Of a stretch of DNA of 64,000 bases, positions 1 to 9,020 are shown in pieces (position 1 is the first letter of the stretch; each line of letters begins with the position of its first letter). The translations under genes were made by a program, and so were the position numbers. The DNA comes from Staphylococcus durrellii (GTDB taxonomy: Bacteria; Bacillota; Bacilli; Staphylococcales; Staphylococcaceae): NCBI RefSeq assembly GCF_015594545.1, contig NZ_JADIIO010000001.1, forward strand, positions 2,418,001-2,482,000. Reading direction: 5' to 3'. Below the pieces are notes generated by a model, which searched no databases, was not told the origin of the DNA, and saw only the letters and a program-made list of their open reading frames with translations.

Positions 1-512
1 TCGTATTGCTTTGGGTAAGTAATTACAATATCTTCTCTAATAATTGGATGACTATTAATGTCAGGGTGGGATATTTTCATTGAACTTAAAGCAAATTGGA
101 TATCATAATTTAACAATTTTTGAGTGATTTGCCCCATTGTTTCTATTTCACAGTTATACATATATTGTGGATTAAATTTAATGTATTTATCAAATAGATC
201 AGATATAAGACGACTATGTGAAGAAGCAAATGAAATTGTATTTTGTTTGTTTTCTTCATTTTTGTAAATTAAATCTTCTGCCTTATTTAATTCATTCATA
301 ATATTATCTGCTGATTTTAATAATATTTCCCCATTATCCGTCAAAAAAATATTCCGCCCTTTTTTATGAAATAAATCAATTTTCAATTCTTGTTCTAACT
401 TTTTAACCATCATACTTAAAGCAGGTTGGCTAATTTTAAGTTCTTCAGCAGCTTTAGTATAATTTAAATGTTTCGCTACGCATTGAAAGTACTTTAAATG
501 TAAGAGTTCCAA
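1..512 (-). CDS. LysR-family transcriptional regulator (C-terminus beyond window)
   Basis: About 170 N-terminal residues are visible; the 3' end runs off the left edge. The N-terminal winged helix-turn-helix is typical of LysR proteins, with the SQPALSMMVKKLE recognition region at residues 28-40 and LFHKKGRN in the wing at 47-54. The start of the effector-binding domain follows (FASSHSRLISDLF). I chose the TTG at 512 because an AGGAGGC ribosome site lies about six bases upstream and no better ATG exists. The gene is divergent from the PanE-decarboxylase-dehydrogenase operon that begins 105 bp away. By the usual logic of the family it is the likely regulator of that operon, responding to a small metabolite; the ligand cannot be read from the sequence. 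Confidence 0.9.
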   Translation of the reverse strand, partial: MELLHLKYFQCVAKHLNYTKAAEELKISQPALSMMVKKLEQELKIDLFHKKGRNIFLTDNGEILLKSADNIMNELNKAEDLIYKNEENKQNTISFASSHSRLISDLFDKYIKFNPQYMYNCEIETMGQITQKLLNYDIQFALSSMKISHPDINSHPIIREDIVITYPKQY

Positions 513-617
513 AAAGTGCCTCCTTTATCCTATAAGCTCTATCTTATATATCTATAAAATATATGTATTAGTATATATTAGTTTAGAGGTGTAGAGTAGT
601 AATTGAGGTGATAGTTA

Positions 618-1568
618 ATGAACATAGCAATTTATGGAGCAGGTTCTTTAGGAACAATTATGGGAGCTTACTTATCTACAACTGACCATACAGTCGATCT
701 TATAGATAATTTTGAAGAACATGTTGACTTACTAAATGAATCTGGAGCAACTATAACAGGTACGACTGATTTTCATATTTCTGTCAATGCCATAAAACCC
801 GAAGAAATTAATAAAACATATGACTTAATTTTACTACTAACGAAACAAACTTATAATAGAGACGTTTTATCATTAGTGAAGAATATTTTGAGCAAAGATG
901 GTATATTATTGTCTTTACAAAATGGTGTCCCAGAAGTAGTTGTTCAACAGTATATACCCAAAGAACATATTATTGCGGGTTCTGTAGAATTCGGAGCTAC
1001 ATTTAAAGAACCTGGTGTTTCTGAATTAACTACTGAATATGATGCTTTTAAAAATTATGCACTTCAAATCGGTGAGCTTAATGGTGAAATAACTGATAGA
1101 TTAAAAGAACTTAAAAACGTGTTAGATAGTATAGGAAATGTGCATTTATCTGATAACTTAATGGGAACAAAATGGTCTAAATTATTAATTAATTCTGCAT
1201 TTAGCGGCTTATCTGCAGCATTGAATTGCACATATGGTGACATATTAGATAATAGGATTGCATTTACTGCAGCTATGCATATTGTAGACGAATGTATAAA
1301 AGCAGGACATGCCAATAATGTTCAATTCGCGAATATGGGTCATCATTCAATAGAAATTTTTGAAAACCTTAATCATTCTGATCAATTAAATGATCTTATG
1401 AAACCTAATAGAAGACTTGAGGCAAGTATGCTTCAAGATTTAAGAAAAAATAGAAAAACTGAAATTGATTATATAAATGGTTTAGTTGTATATGCAGGCA
1501 ACAAAAATAATATTTCTACTCCTTTTAATCAAATAATAGTTGATACAGTATCAACTGCATCAACATAG
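618..1568 (+). CDS. Ketopantoate reductase (ApbA/PanE) family protein
   Basis: The 316-residue protein has an N-terminal Rossmann fold (GAGSLG at 7-12), the LLTKQT segment near 73-78, QNGV at 101-104, and the helical C-terminal domain with WSKLLIN near 186-192. Lys188 there is the probable catalytic lysine of the family. Length is normal. It should reduce a 2-keto acid with NADPH in the cytosol. A GAGGTG ribosome site precedes the ATG. It is the first gene of an operon with an acetoacetate-decarboxylase homologue and a 3-hydroxyacyl dehydrogenase, so a catabolic role on a related keto acid is more likely than pantothenate synthesis. That substrate assignment is inference. The downstream gap is 73 bp. 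Confidence 0.85.
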   Translation: MNIAIYGAGSLGTIMGAYLSTTDHTVDLIDNFEEHVDLLNESGATITGTTDFHISVNAIKPEEINKTYDLILLLTKQTYNRDVLSLVKNILSKDGILLSLQNGVPEVVVQQYIPKEHIIAGSVEFGATFKEPGVSELTTEYDAFKNYALQIGELNGEITDRLKELKNVLDSIGNVHLSDNLMGTKWSKLLINSAFSGLSAALNCTYGDILDNRIAFTAAMHIVDECIKAGHANNVQFANMGHHSIEIFENLNHSDQLNDLMKPNRRLEASMLQDLRKNRKTEIDYINGLVVYAGNKNNISTPFNQIIVDTVSTAST

Positions 1569-1641
1569 AAAACACTTCCAGATTTTGATAATACTCTACG
1601 AAAATTCAAAAAAATAATATAACTTTAAGAGGTGAAATACT

Positions 1642-2373
1642 ATGAAACAAGAAGATGTCAAAAATCTAATTACAACCCCAGTTAATGCACCCGTGTTCCC
1701 ACAAGTTAATCCATTTTATAGAAACAGAGAATATATAAATGTTATTTATGAAACTGATGTAGAAGCTTTAAAAGCTGTAGTACCAGAACCCCTAAAGGTT
1801 ACAAGTAATTTAATAAAATTTGAAATTATCAACATGCCTGATAGTACAGGATTAGGATCTTATATGGAGGCAGGACAAGTTATTCCTGTCGAATATAAGG
1901 GAGAAAAAGGTGAATTTTATTTAAGCATGTATGTAGATAATCAAGGAGCTATAGCATCCGGTCGAGAAATTGCAGCTTTTCCTAAAAAGGCTGGCCAACC
2001 TAACCTTTACGTAGATAACGATGTTATAGTTGGTACATTAGATTACGGATCAATACGTGTAGCACAAACTACCATGGGTTATAAATACTTTAGTATGGAA
2101 AGCAAGGAAGCTGAGTCTATAATATCTCAACCCCAATTTATGTTAAAACAAATGCGAGATTATGACGGGCAACTTATTAAAAGTGAGTTAACACGAAGTC
2201 AAATTACTAACTTTGAAGTGAAAGAAGCTTACCGATCTCCCGTAAGGCTTCAATTGTTCGAACATGTAATGGCACCGCTGGCTGATTTTCCAGTACGTAA
2301 AATCGTAGACGGACAACATATTATTGCTGATTTATATTTAGGACGTCCTGAAGTAATTCATAACTATTTATAA
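1642..2373 (+). CDS. Acetoacetate decarboxylase family protein
   Basis: This 243-residue protein matches the acetoacetate decarboxylase family across its length. The AFPKKAGQP segment puts two adjacent lysines at 115 and 116, the same numbering as the Schiff-base lysine and its pKa-tuning neighbour in the clostridial enzyme. The conserved GREIAAFPKK and DYGSIRV stretches are present. It should decarboxylate a beta-keto acid through an imine intermediate. It sits between a PanE-like reductase and a 3-hydroxyacyl dehydrogenase-like protein. That pairing suggests oxidation of a 3-hydroxy acid followed by loss of CO2; the actual substrate is unknown. An AAGAGGTG ribosome site precedes the ATG. 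Confidence 0.88.
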   Translation: MKQEDVKNLITTPVNAPVFPQVNPFYRNREYINVIYETDVEALKAVVPEPLKVTSNLIKFEIINMPDSTGLGSYMEAGQVIPVEYKGEKGEFYLSMYVDNQGAIASGREIAAFPKKAGQPNLYVDNDVIVGTLDYGSIRVAQTTMGYKYFSMESKEAESIISQPQFMLKQMRDYDGQLIKSELTRSQITNFEVKEAYRSPVRLQLFEHVMAPLADFPVRKIVDGQHIIADLYLGRPEVIHNYL

Positions 2374-2400
2374 AAATCATTTTATATTGGAGGAGTATTT

Positions 2401-3333
2401 ATGAGTTGTCATAAACAATTCAATCCAATAACTATTATTGGAGCAGGAGTCATCGGCACATCATGGGCTGCTTTATTTTTAGCTAATGGATATGAAGTTA
2501 GAATTAATGATATTAGTAAAACATTAGAAGATGATGTGATAAATGGTATTAAAAATATAGAACCTACATTAAAGACTTTAGGTTATGATACAAAAGATCT
2601 AGGTAAGAAATTAATTATTGAAAAAAATCAATCTGAAGCTGTAAAAGGTGCAAAAATAATTCAAGAAAATGGCCCAGAAAATATAGAATTCAAACAAAAT
2701 CTCTACCAAAATTTAGAGAAATATGCTGATGAAGACGCCATATTTTTAACTTCTTCATCTTCTATACCAGCGTCTATTATTTCTGAAAAAATGAATAATC
2801 CAGAGAGAATGTGCGTAGGACACCCTTTTAACCCTCCTCACCTCATTCCTTTAGTAGAAATTGTACCTGGAAAAGCTACGTCTGAAATTACACTTAACAA
2901 ATCAAAAGAATTTTATGAATCACTTGGTAAATCACCTATTATTTTAAAAAAAGAAATTAACGGTTTTGTGGCTAATCGTTTACAAGCAGCAATATTTCAA
3001 GAATGTATAAATTTAGTCCTAGAGGGTGTCGTTAATCCTAAAGATTTAGATACAGTTGTTGACAGCTCATTAGGTTTAAGATGGGCTGCCGATGGTCCTT
3101 TCTTATCATTTCACCTAGGAGGAGGAAATGGCGGTTTTGAAGACTTTATGAATCATTTAGGAAAAAACATGCCTGATTTATGGAAACAGCTAGGTCATCC
3201 CGAATTAAACGAAGACAATATAGAAAAACTTATCACTATGGTAAATAAAGCTTACAAAGGATTGTCAATTTCTGAATTGTCATCTCAAAGAGATAAAAAA
3301 CAAATAAACATAATTAATGCATTAAATAATTAA
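2401..3333 (+). CDS. 3-hydroxyacyl-CoA / carnitine / L-gulonate dehydrogenase family protein
   Basis: The 310-residue protein starts with an NAD-binding GAGVIG motif at 14-19. It has the family active-site histidine in VGHPFNPPH (His141) and a matching glutamate near 153 (LVEIVPG). The C-terminal helical domain carries NGFVANRLQAAI and EGVVNPKDLDTVV. The length and the short C-terminal domain resemble the single-domain L-carnitine and L-gulonate 3-dehydrogenases more than fatty-acid FadB-type proteins. A GGAGG site lies eight bases upstream of the ATG and the gap to the decarboxylase gene is 27 bp, so they are probably co-transcribed. It likely makes the beta-keto acid that the upstream enzyme decarboxylates (inference). 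Confidence 0.85.
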   Translation: MSCHKQFNPITIIGAGVIGTSWAALFLANGYEVRINDISKTLEDDVINGIKNIEPTLKTLGYDTKDLGKKLIIEKNQSEAVKGAKIIQENGPENIEFKQNLYQNLEKYADEDAIFLTSSSSIPASIISEKMNNPERMCVGHPFNPPHLIPLVEIVPGKATSEITLNKSKEFYESLGKSPIILKKEINGFVANRLQAAIFQECINLVLEGVVNPKDLDTVVDSSLGLRWAADGPFLSFHLGGGNGGFEDFMNHLGKNMPDLWKQLGHPELNEDNIEKLITMVNKAYKGLSISELSSQRDKKQINIINALNN

Positions 3334-3387
3334 GGTATAAATATCATAAACCATTGTTATTAAGCCAAGTTTTATTATGAAACAATT

Positions 3388-3419
3388 AAAAGACTCCTTT
3401 TACAAAGGAGTCTTTTTTA
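3388..3419 (+). terminator. Rho-independent terminator of the LysR-linked operon
   Basis: A perfect inverted repeat, AGACTCCTTT / AAAGGAGTCT, with a three-base loop is followed by TTTTTT. It lies 55 bp after the dehydrogenase gene. The A-run on the other side also lets it serve the convergent kinase gene. Confidence 0.9.
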
Positions 3420-3498
3420 GTATAACTTCTAATAATTTATACTGTATTAATGCATTTATTTAATTATATCTATCAACTTCTCTATATACTCCTTAGTC

Positions 3499-4416
3499 TC
3501 AACTAGTGCTGTTATCCATTTTAATACAATCTCTTAGTAATGGAAAAGATTCACTTCCCCCTTTTTGTTTGACAGTCAAAGAGCTAACGTTATTTGCGAA
3601 GTGAATCACATTTTTTATCGAATATCCTTGAGATAATCCATAAACAATACCACCTATAAAGGAATCACCTGCGCCAGTAGTATCTATCGCTTCTACTTCG
3701 TTAGATGGTACGTGAAAATTATTATTAGCATCTTTTAATACAACCCCTGATTTTCCTAAAGTGATAATAACAGTCGTATGTACTTTAGAATGTAATAATT
3801 GTGCTGCCTCAAATGCTTGATCTATATTATCAACCTTTTTATTTACCATGAACTCAGCTTCTGTTTCATTTACTACTAAATAATCTAACATCTGTAAAAT
3901 TTCGAGTTTTATACTTCTTGCTGGAGCATTATTTAAAATTAAGGTCGCATTTTCATTGAAATTCTCTATTATATACTCATTAATAAATTGAGGTATCTCT
4001 TGTTGCAAAATGATATAATCTGCAGATTTTAATAACTCAGTTTCCTTTTCAATATCTTCTATAGTTATTGTATAGTTGGCCCCTTTTAAAATAGTACTAT
4101 GATAATCACCATCATAAAGTACATTCACTAAGCCTAATCCGCTTTGTCCTTTACGCTTTATTTTATCAGCATTAACACCCGCTGATTGCATCGAACCAAT
4201 AAGTGCATCACCGAATCTATCACTTCCAACTTTACCAATGAGTGTCGTTTCTAATCCAAGCTTAGCACATTGTACAGCTTGGTTAGCACCTTTGCCACCT
4301 GGACCTTGTATTATATCATCTGCATATAATGTTTCGCCTTTATAAGGCAAACGTTCTTGCGTTAAAATCAAGTCATAATTCAGACTTCCTACTACTACAA
4401 CTTTTATATTTTTCAT
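3499..4416 (-). CDS. Ribokinase-like PfkB-family sugar kinase
   Basis: The 305-residue protein carries both PfkB signatures: GGKGANQAV at 40-48 and GAGDSFIGGI near 250, where the aspartate is the catalytic base. The N-terminus (GSLNYDLILTQERLP) matches ribokinases. It should phosphorylate a sugar such as ribose or a related ketopentose with ATP in the cytosol. It follows the RpiR regulator by 21 bp on the same strand. Across the divergent promoter are a TIM-barrel sugar isomerase and a polyol-type transporter, so it is probably the kinase of that pathway. The substrate may not be ribose; pentose or pentulose use is inferred from the neighbours. Confidence 0.85.
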   Translation of the reverse strand: MKNIKVVVVGSLNYDLILTQERLPYKGETLYADDIIQGPGGKGANQAVQCAKLGLETTLIGKVGSDRFGDALIGSMQSAGVNADKIKRKGQSGLGLVNVLYDGDYHSTILKGANYTITIEDIEKETELLKSADYIILQQEIPQFINEYIIENFNENATLILNNAPARSIKLEILQMLDYLVVNETEAEFMVNKKVDNIDQAFEAAQLLHSKVHTTVIITLGKSGVVLKDANNNFHVPSNEVEAIDTTGAGDSFIGGIVYGLSQGYSIKNVIHFANNVSSLTVKQKGGSESFPLLRDCIKMDNSTS

Positions 4417-4437
4417 TTGAATATAAGCCCCTTTTAT

Positions 4438-5322
4438 TCAATAGCGGTAGTCTTTCACAACATCACTTGTTTTAGTTAGGCTTTCTGCATAATTTTCCGA
4501 GCCTTTAATAGCTAGATTTGTATAAAGCGCATCTAAAATTGTTAATTGTACAACGCGTGCAGCTGCATTTTCACCTGTTATAGGTGCATTTTGGGCTGTT
4601 GAAACTAAATTTATTTCAGCTGCTTTAGTAATTTCGCTATTCATATAATTCGTAACACTAATCGTATGAGCGCCTCTATTTCTTGCAGCTTGTATCACAT
4701 TTACAATATGTTGTGTTGTTCCAGAGTGAGACACCCCCAAGACAATATCTCCGTCATTTATTAGTGAAGTAAACATAAGTTGCATATGGGAGTCTTTGTA
4801 CACGTGTGAGACAATACCAATTTTTAGTAACTTATGTTGAAAGTCTTCACATATAACTGAAGAACCACCGCTACCGACTAGTATAATTTTATTATTTTCG
4901 TCTTTTTCTTTAAAAATCTCGCATGCTTTATTGAAAGCATTGTAATTAAAAATATCTAATGTCTCTTGAAGTGCTAATATCGCATTAAGTAATACTTTTT
5001 CTGCGATTAAATCATTAGAATCTCCCTTCTTAAATTCAGAACCTTCTTCATAGGCTTCTACATTATGAGTACTGTCAATGTATGCTTTAATTAATCTCTT
5101 TAATTGTAAATACCCATCACACTGTAGTTTTTTACAAACTTTGGTAATCGTGGCTTCACTTATTTTTAAGTGAAGCGCAACGTCACTAATCGTACTATCA
5201 GCTAAAGTTTCATAGTTATTCGCAATAAATTGTGCAACCCTACGTTCCTTATTTGCTAGAGAAGGTGAAATGCTTCTTGCGTATAAAATAATTTCTTTAC
5301 CAGTGAATATTTTATTTTCCAT
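4438..5322 (-). CDS. MurR/RpiR-family transcriptional regulator
   Basis: An N-terminal RpiR helix-turn-helix (SPSLANKERRVAQFI, then SEATITKVCKKL) is followed by a SIS sugar-phosphate-binding domain (ILVGSGGSSVICEDFQHKL, VLGVSHSGTT). I place the start at 5322 rather than at an upstream ATG at 5340, because an AAAGGGAAA site lies six bases before 5322 and nothing precedes 5340. The gene is about 295 codons, normal for the family. It is divergent from the isomerase/transporter pair. Repeated palindromic sites at 5388-5421 and 5471-5484 in the shared promoter are its likely operators. The effector should be a phosphosugar made by the adjacent kinase (inference). Confidence 0.9.
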   Translation of the reverse strand: MENKIFTGKEIILYARSISPSLANKERRVAQFIANNYETLADSTISDVALHLKISEATITKVCKKLQCDGYLQLKRLIKAYIDSTHNVEAYEEGSEFKKGDSNDLIAEKVLLNAILALQETLDIFNYNAFNKACEIFKEKDENNKIILVGSGGSSVICEDFQHKLLKIGIVSHVYKDSHMQLMFTSLINDGDIVLGVSHSGTTQHIVNVIQAARNRGAHTISVTNYMNSEITKAAEINLVSTAQNAPITGENAAARVVQLTILDALYTNLAIKGSENYAESLTKTSDVVKDYRY

Positions 5323-5387
5323 ATAGAATTTCCCTTTCATTGGATACGTTTTATTTATGTTATCACAAGATTATAGTTTCCATCTAT

Positions 5388-5421
5388 ATATTTTACTTTT
5401 CATTTTACAAAAGTAAAATAT
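5388..5421. promoter_or_regulatory. Perfect 13-bp inverted repeat, probable RpiR operator
   Basis: ATATTTTACTTTT (5388-5400) and its exact complement AAAAGTAAAATAT (5409-5421) are separated by 8 bp. The repeat lies between the divergent RpiR and isomerase genes, which is where an operator of this family is expected. Confidence 0.7.
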
Positions 5422-5470
5422 CATAGCGTTAATAACCTACAATAAAATATTTTCGGTAAATTATTTTATT

Positions 5471-5497
5471 ATATTTTACTTTTTAATGAAATATACT
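5471..5497. promoter_or_regulatory. Second copy of the operator half-site
   Basis: The same ATATTTTACTTTT sequence recurs at 5471-5483, followed by a degenerate opposite arm. It is 83 bp from the first copy, a spacing that would allow two regulator dimers on the divergent promoter. The gap also holds a direct repeat TTGGATACGTT at 5340-5350 and 5528-5538. Confidence 0.55.
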
Positions 5498-5561
5498 TAT
5501 TATTTTCAATAACCAGTGAACATTAATTGGATACGTTAACAATTTGAAGGGATGATTATAA

Positions 5562-6515
5562 ATGAAATTTTCAACAAGATTAAATTCGTTTAAAAATAAG
5601 CCGAAATTATTTTTTGAAAGTGAGGAAATAATCAATACTGTTTCATTAATAAAAAGAATGGCTGAGGTAGAAGGATTAACACATGTAGAGCTCAATTATC
5701 CAGAGCATTTCCAAAAGAATACTGTTTCTGAAATCAAAACGGCATTAGAGAAACATCATTTAAATGTTAGTGGCGTGGCGCTTAGATTTAGTGAAATATA
5801 TGATGATGGGGAGTTTACAAATCCCAATGAAATTATTCGTAATAAAGCAATTACAACCACAAAAGAAGCTATTGAAACTTGCGAAGAGCTAGGTGGGTCG
5901 ACGACAACAATTTGGCTTGCTAATGACGGGTTTGATTATGCGTTCCAAGTAGACTATGAAATTGCTTGGGATAAGACTGTTTCAGCTTTACGTGAAATTG
6001 GTGAACAATATCCGGACATGAATATTAGTTTTGAATATAAACCATACCAGCCAAGATCCTTTTCATTAGTGGGAGATATTGGATTAACACTTTTATTATT
6101 GGATGATGTGAATTTACCTAATTTTGGTGTGACTCTAGATTTTTGCCATATGCTAATGAAGAAAGAAAATCCAGCCTATTCTTTAGCACTTGCTGCCAAG
6201 AAAAATCGCTTAATGGGATTTCATTTAAATGACGGTTATAAGGATAATGATGATGGTCTCATGCTAGGTAGCGTTCATCTATTACAAACAATAGAATTTA
6301 TATACTATGCCATAAAATATAAATATGATGGTCTAATTTACTTTGATACTTTTCCTATTCGAGAAGACCCAGTTAAAGAGTGTGAAAAAAATATAAAAAT
6401 GTATAAAAAAATCGAAAGCATTATACATGCTTATGGTTTGGAAAATATTGAAAGTTTAATTCGTTCCAAAGATGCGACAGAAACCCAAGAATTTTTGTAC
6501 TCACTTTTAAGTTAA
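5562..6515 (+). CDS. Sugar phosphate isomerase/epimerase (xylose-isomerase-like TIM barrel)
   Basis: The 317-residue protein has the AP-endonuclease-2/xylose-isomerase-like TIM-barrel pattern: EYKPYQP (strand with a metal-binding Glu), GVTLDFCHMLM (Asp and His), GFHLNDGY, and YFDTFPIREDP near the C-terminus. It should isomerise or epimerise a ketose or polyol-derived sugar using a divalent metal. GAAGGGATG serves as ribosome site. It is co-oriented with the transporter 33 bp downstream and divergent from RpiR and the kinase, so the four genes form one uptake and catabolism unit. The substrate is not deducible from sequence alone. Confidence 0.8.
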   Translation: MKFSTRLNSFKNKPKLFFESEEIINTVSLIKRMAEVEGLTHVELNYPEHFQKNTVSEIKTALEKHHLNVSGVALRFSEIYDDGEFTNPNEIIRNKAITTTKEAIETCEELGGSTTTIWLANDGFDYAFQVDYEIAWDKTVSALREIGEQYPDMNISFEYKPYQPRSFSLVGDIGLTLLLLDDVNLPNFGVTLDFCHMLMKKENPAYSLALAAKKNRLMGFHLNDGYKDNDDGLMLGSVHLLQTIEFIYYAIKYKYDGLIYFDTFPIREDPVKECEKNIKMYKKIESIIHAYGLENIESLIRSKDATETQEFLYSLLS

Positions 6516-6557
6516 TGATTATACCATGAAAGTTTAATTTCAAAGGGGATGTTTTAT

Positions 6558-7763
6558 GTGTTTAGAAAAATAGGTCTTCCTAAAAATCTACTTTGGGGAT
6601 ATATTGGCCTAGTATTGTTTATGATTGGTGATGGAATTGAACAAGCTTGGTTAGTTCCATATTTAGTAGACGAAAATATGCCTGCTACAGCTGCATCATT
6701 TCTTATAACAATCTATGGTGTTACTGTTACTATATCTGCTTGGTTATCCGGAGTTTTTGTTCAAACGTTAGGACCAAGAAAAGCGATGTTATTAGGAACT
6801 ATAGCCTTTCTAATAGGTAGTATAGGCTTTATTGGATTAGGTATGTATAGTTTAAATTATTATATTATGGCCCCGTTTTATGCCGTCAGAGGTTTTGGTT
6901 ATCCTATGTTCGCTTATTCATTTTTAGTATGGATAAATTACAGTGCCCCATTAGATAAAAGGAGTACTGCCGCTGGTTGGTTTTGGTTTATGTTTTCATT
7001 AGGACTAAGTGTTTTCGGTCCATTCTATGCTTCACTAGTGATACCAATAATGGGACATATAAACGCTATGTGGACAGGTATTATTTTTACTATAGTTGGT
7101 TCATTTTTAGCCATTATTGTTAATAAAGATCGTGTTCCACAATCAGAAATTACTGCTTTCAAATTTTCAGAGTTAATTAAAGCAGTTACAATTATTAAAC
7201 GCCCAATTATCGCAATGGGACTTATAGTAAAATCAATTAATGGATTTGCACAATATGGTCTATTACTATTTTTACCATTGTATTTAAGAGAATTTGGTTA
7301 TACTGACACAGAGTGGTTAAGAATGTGGTCTACAATATTTACAGTAGCCATTTTCGCCAACTTATTCTTTGGATATATTGGAGATAAATGGGGTTGGCGT
7401 AAAACGATACAATGGGTTGGTGGCGTATTTTATGCCGTTGTTATGCTTTTAATATATTTTGCACCTATGACAATCGGTCATAATTATTGGTTAATGAGTC
7501 TAATATTAAGTCTCTGTGGTATAGGTATGGCTGGGTATGTACCATTGTCAGCACTATTTCCACTGCTCGCGCCAGACAATAAAGGTGCTGCTATGTCAGT
7601 ATTAAACTTGGGAGCAGGCCTTAGTACATTTATAGCACCAGCTATTGTAACTTTATTCTTTGAACCGTTTGGTGCTGGCGTCGTACTATTTATTTATTCA
7701 GGTTTTTATATTTTAAGTGCGGTTCTTACACCTTTCTTAAAGACACCCCAAGAATTAAATTAA
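6558..7763 (+). CDS. MFS transporter of the RbtT/DalT/CsbX polyol-permease type
   Basis: About 400 residues with twelve predicted membrane segments. The N-terminal pattern (GLPKNLLWGYIGLVLFMIGDG, with the acidic GDG) and VRGFGYPMFAYSFLVW closely follow ribitol/arabitol permeases such as RbtT. I prefer the GTG at 6558 over the in-frame ATG at 6549, because the AAAGGGG ribosome site abuts that ATG and is correctly spaced for the GTG. It probably imports a pentitol or related sugar for the adjacent isomerase and kinase. The family is clear; the substrate is inferred. Confidence 0.85.
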   Translation: MFRKIGLPKNLLWGYIGLVLFMIGDGIEQAWLVPYLVDENMPATAASFLITIYGVTVTISAWLSGVFVQTLGPRKAMLLGTIAFLIGSIGFIGLGMYSLNYYIMAPFYAVRGFGYPMFAYSFLVWINYSAPLDKRSTAAGWFWFMFSLGLSVFGPFYASLVIPIMGHINAMWTGIIFTIVGSFLAIIVNKDRVPQSEITAFKFSELIKAVTIIKRPIIAMGLIVKSINGFAQYGLLLFLPLYLREFGYTDTEWLRMWSTIFTVAIFANLFFGYIGDKWGWRKTIQWVGGVFYAVVMLLIYFAPMTIGHNYWLMSLILSLCGIGMAGYVPLSALFPLLAPDNKGAAMSVLNLGAGLSTFIAPAIVTLFFEPFGAGVVLFIYSGFYILSAVLTPFLKTPQELN

Positions 7764-7785
7764 TAATTTAATTCTGTCTGTTTGT

Positions 7786-8105
7786 AATTTTGTGTTCTCA
7801 CTCATTATGATATTGTAAGGTGAGTGACAAATAGAGTGTCTACACGTTAAACGCCGAGCCCGATAACTATGTCAGTAGTAGTTATCGGGCTCTTGTTTGG
7901 TGTACTGATTATTCATCAACGGCTTATTTATCACGCTTGTTTGACTAATGTGATAATAACGTGATTATGACTCTATGATAGGACCTACAAGTGATACAAA
8001 TAGAATGTTTAACATGGCGTCACTTCTTTCCATGTTAGTTGAAACACAGAAGTAAAACATCGACTTTTATATTAACCATCTGTATCTTTTGAAGCATATC
8101 CACTT
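7786..8105 (-). pseudogene. Decayed PepA1/Fst-type toxin-antitoxin locus (copy 1)
   Basis: This 670-bp gap contains the skeleton of a type I toxin-antitoxin element. On minus, the toxin frame ends at 7924 and reads as a degenerate tail with an internal stop (LLSH-stop-SNKRDK), resembling the intact toxin's tail LFTHWLRNRKDK. A hairpin GAGCCCGATAACTA...TAGTTATCGGGCTC at 7856-7892 with a T-run occupies the shared terminator position. On plus, TTGTGTTCTC...ATGATATTGTAA (7790-7816) is a degraded antitoxin promoter. Sequence at 8085-8100 (ATGCTTCAAAAGATACAGATGG on minus, with small gaps) matches the promoter region of the intact locus at 60638-60660. No functional toxin can be made. Confidence 0.6.
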
Positions 8106-8242
8106 CAGGTAAGTTGAATTATGTTAGTAAGTACGTTCCCCAGTGCTCAATATTATAGTAACAATACAAGTAACACATGTGTTATCAAATTTGTGTAATA
8201 AGGAGTGCATTCGCTAAACCTGAAACTAACTTATTAAGTGAA

Positions 8243-8420
8243 CTTACTAAAAAAAGGGTTAGAAGCAGCTCGTGCCAGAGAACGGTATGAGGGCCCCTTC
8301 GATACTAAATCATAAAAAAGAGAGACTAAATTCTTATACGATAAACAAAAACTTACAGGTCCAGTAATTACTAAACAAACGGGTGTTAGTCGATCCACTG
8401 TTTATAGCATACTAAAATAA
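8243..8420 (+). pseudogene. Fragment of a serine recombinase (Bin3/TnpR type), C-terminal end
   Basis: Only the C-terminal 55-60 codons survive, with one internal stop and a frameshift. KKGLEAARARERYEGPF is the linker after the catalytic domain. KLTGPVITKQTG and VSRSTVYSILK are the DNA-binding helix-turn-helix, ending in TAA at 8420. The same tail occurs in the recombinase remnants near 48.5 and 49.4 kb, so this is a third decayed copy. Confidence 0.75.
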
Positions 8421-8434
8421 TATATTTTCTATAA

Positions 8435-8989
8435 TTAAAGTCTCCCAATTATAAATAATGCAATTTTCTTAGCTAATGCTTCATTCTCTATCGCTCTATT
8501 ATTATCCACTAACTGTAATGCACCTTCATGAATCATTTGTGCAAAAATAGGAACAAATATTTCTTTTTCATTATCTGCGTAAACGCCTTTCAAACTTTTT
8601 GCTAAAACAATGTTCAACTCGGTTAATATTTTTTCTCTCATTTGAGGTAATGCTATACCAGCATAGCTACTTCGGCATTCAATATTAGGTTCTTGATAAA
8701 AATCATGAACTGCTAAAATGAGTTGACTTATACTTTCTTGATTGAAAATCATACCATCTGAAATATAGTTCTCAATAGAAACTGTAGCAAAACTTTCCAT
8801 AATATAGTCTATTAAATCATATTTATCTTCAAAGTGCGCATAAAACGTAGCTCTGTTTACTCTAGCGCTTTTTGTGATATCCGCTATTGTTATTTTCTCA
8901 AAATCTTTTTTATTAACCAAACTAAAAAAGGCATTAACTAATGATTGTTTCGTATGTGTCATTCTCAAATTTTTTACTTTTTCTGCCAT
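8435..8989 (-). CDS. TetR/AcrR-family regulator
   Basis: A TetR helix-turn-helix lies near the N-terminus (ITIADITKSARVNRATFYAHFEDKYDLIDYI); the remaining 120 residues are a helical ligand-binding domain typical of the TetR_C type. I start at the ATG at 8989, eight bases after GGGGAGG; two in-frame starts (8995, 8998) lie inside the ribosome site. It is divergent from the SDR-like gene at 9142. A perfect 16-bp palindrome in the shared promoter at 9021-9036 is its probable operator, so it most likely represses that gene and itself. The inducer is unknown. Confidence 0.88.
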   Translation of the reverse strand: MAEKVKNLRMTHTKQSLVNAFFSLVNKKDFEKITIADITKSARVNRATFYAHFEDKYDLIDYIMESFATVSIENYISDGMIFNQESISQLILAVHDFYQEPNIECRSSYAGIALPQMREKILTELNIVLAKSLKGVYADNEKEIFVPIFAQMIHEGALQLVDNNRAIENEALAKKIALFIIGRL

Positions 8990-9020
8990 TTGCATCACCT
9001 CCCCAACAATTTAAGGTTTT

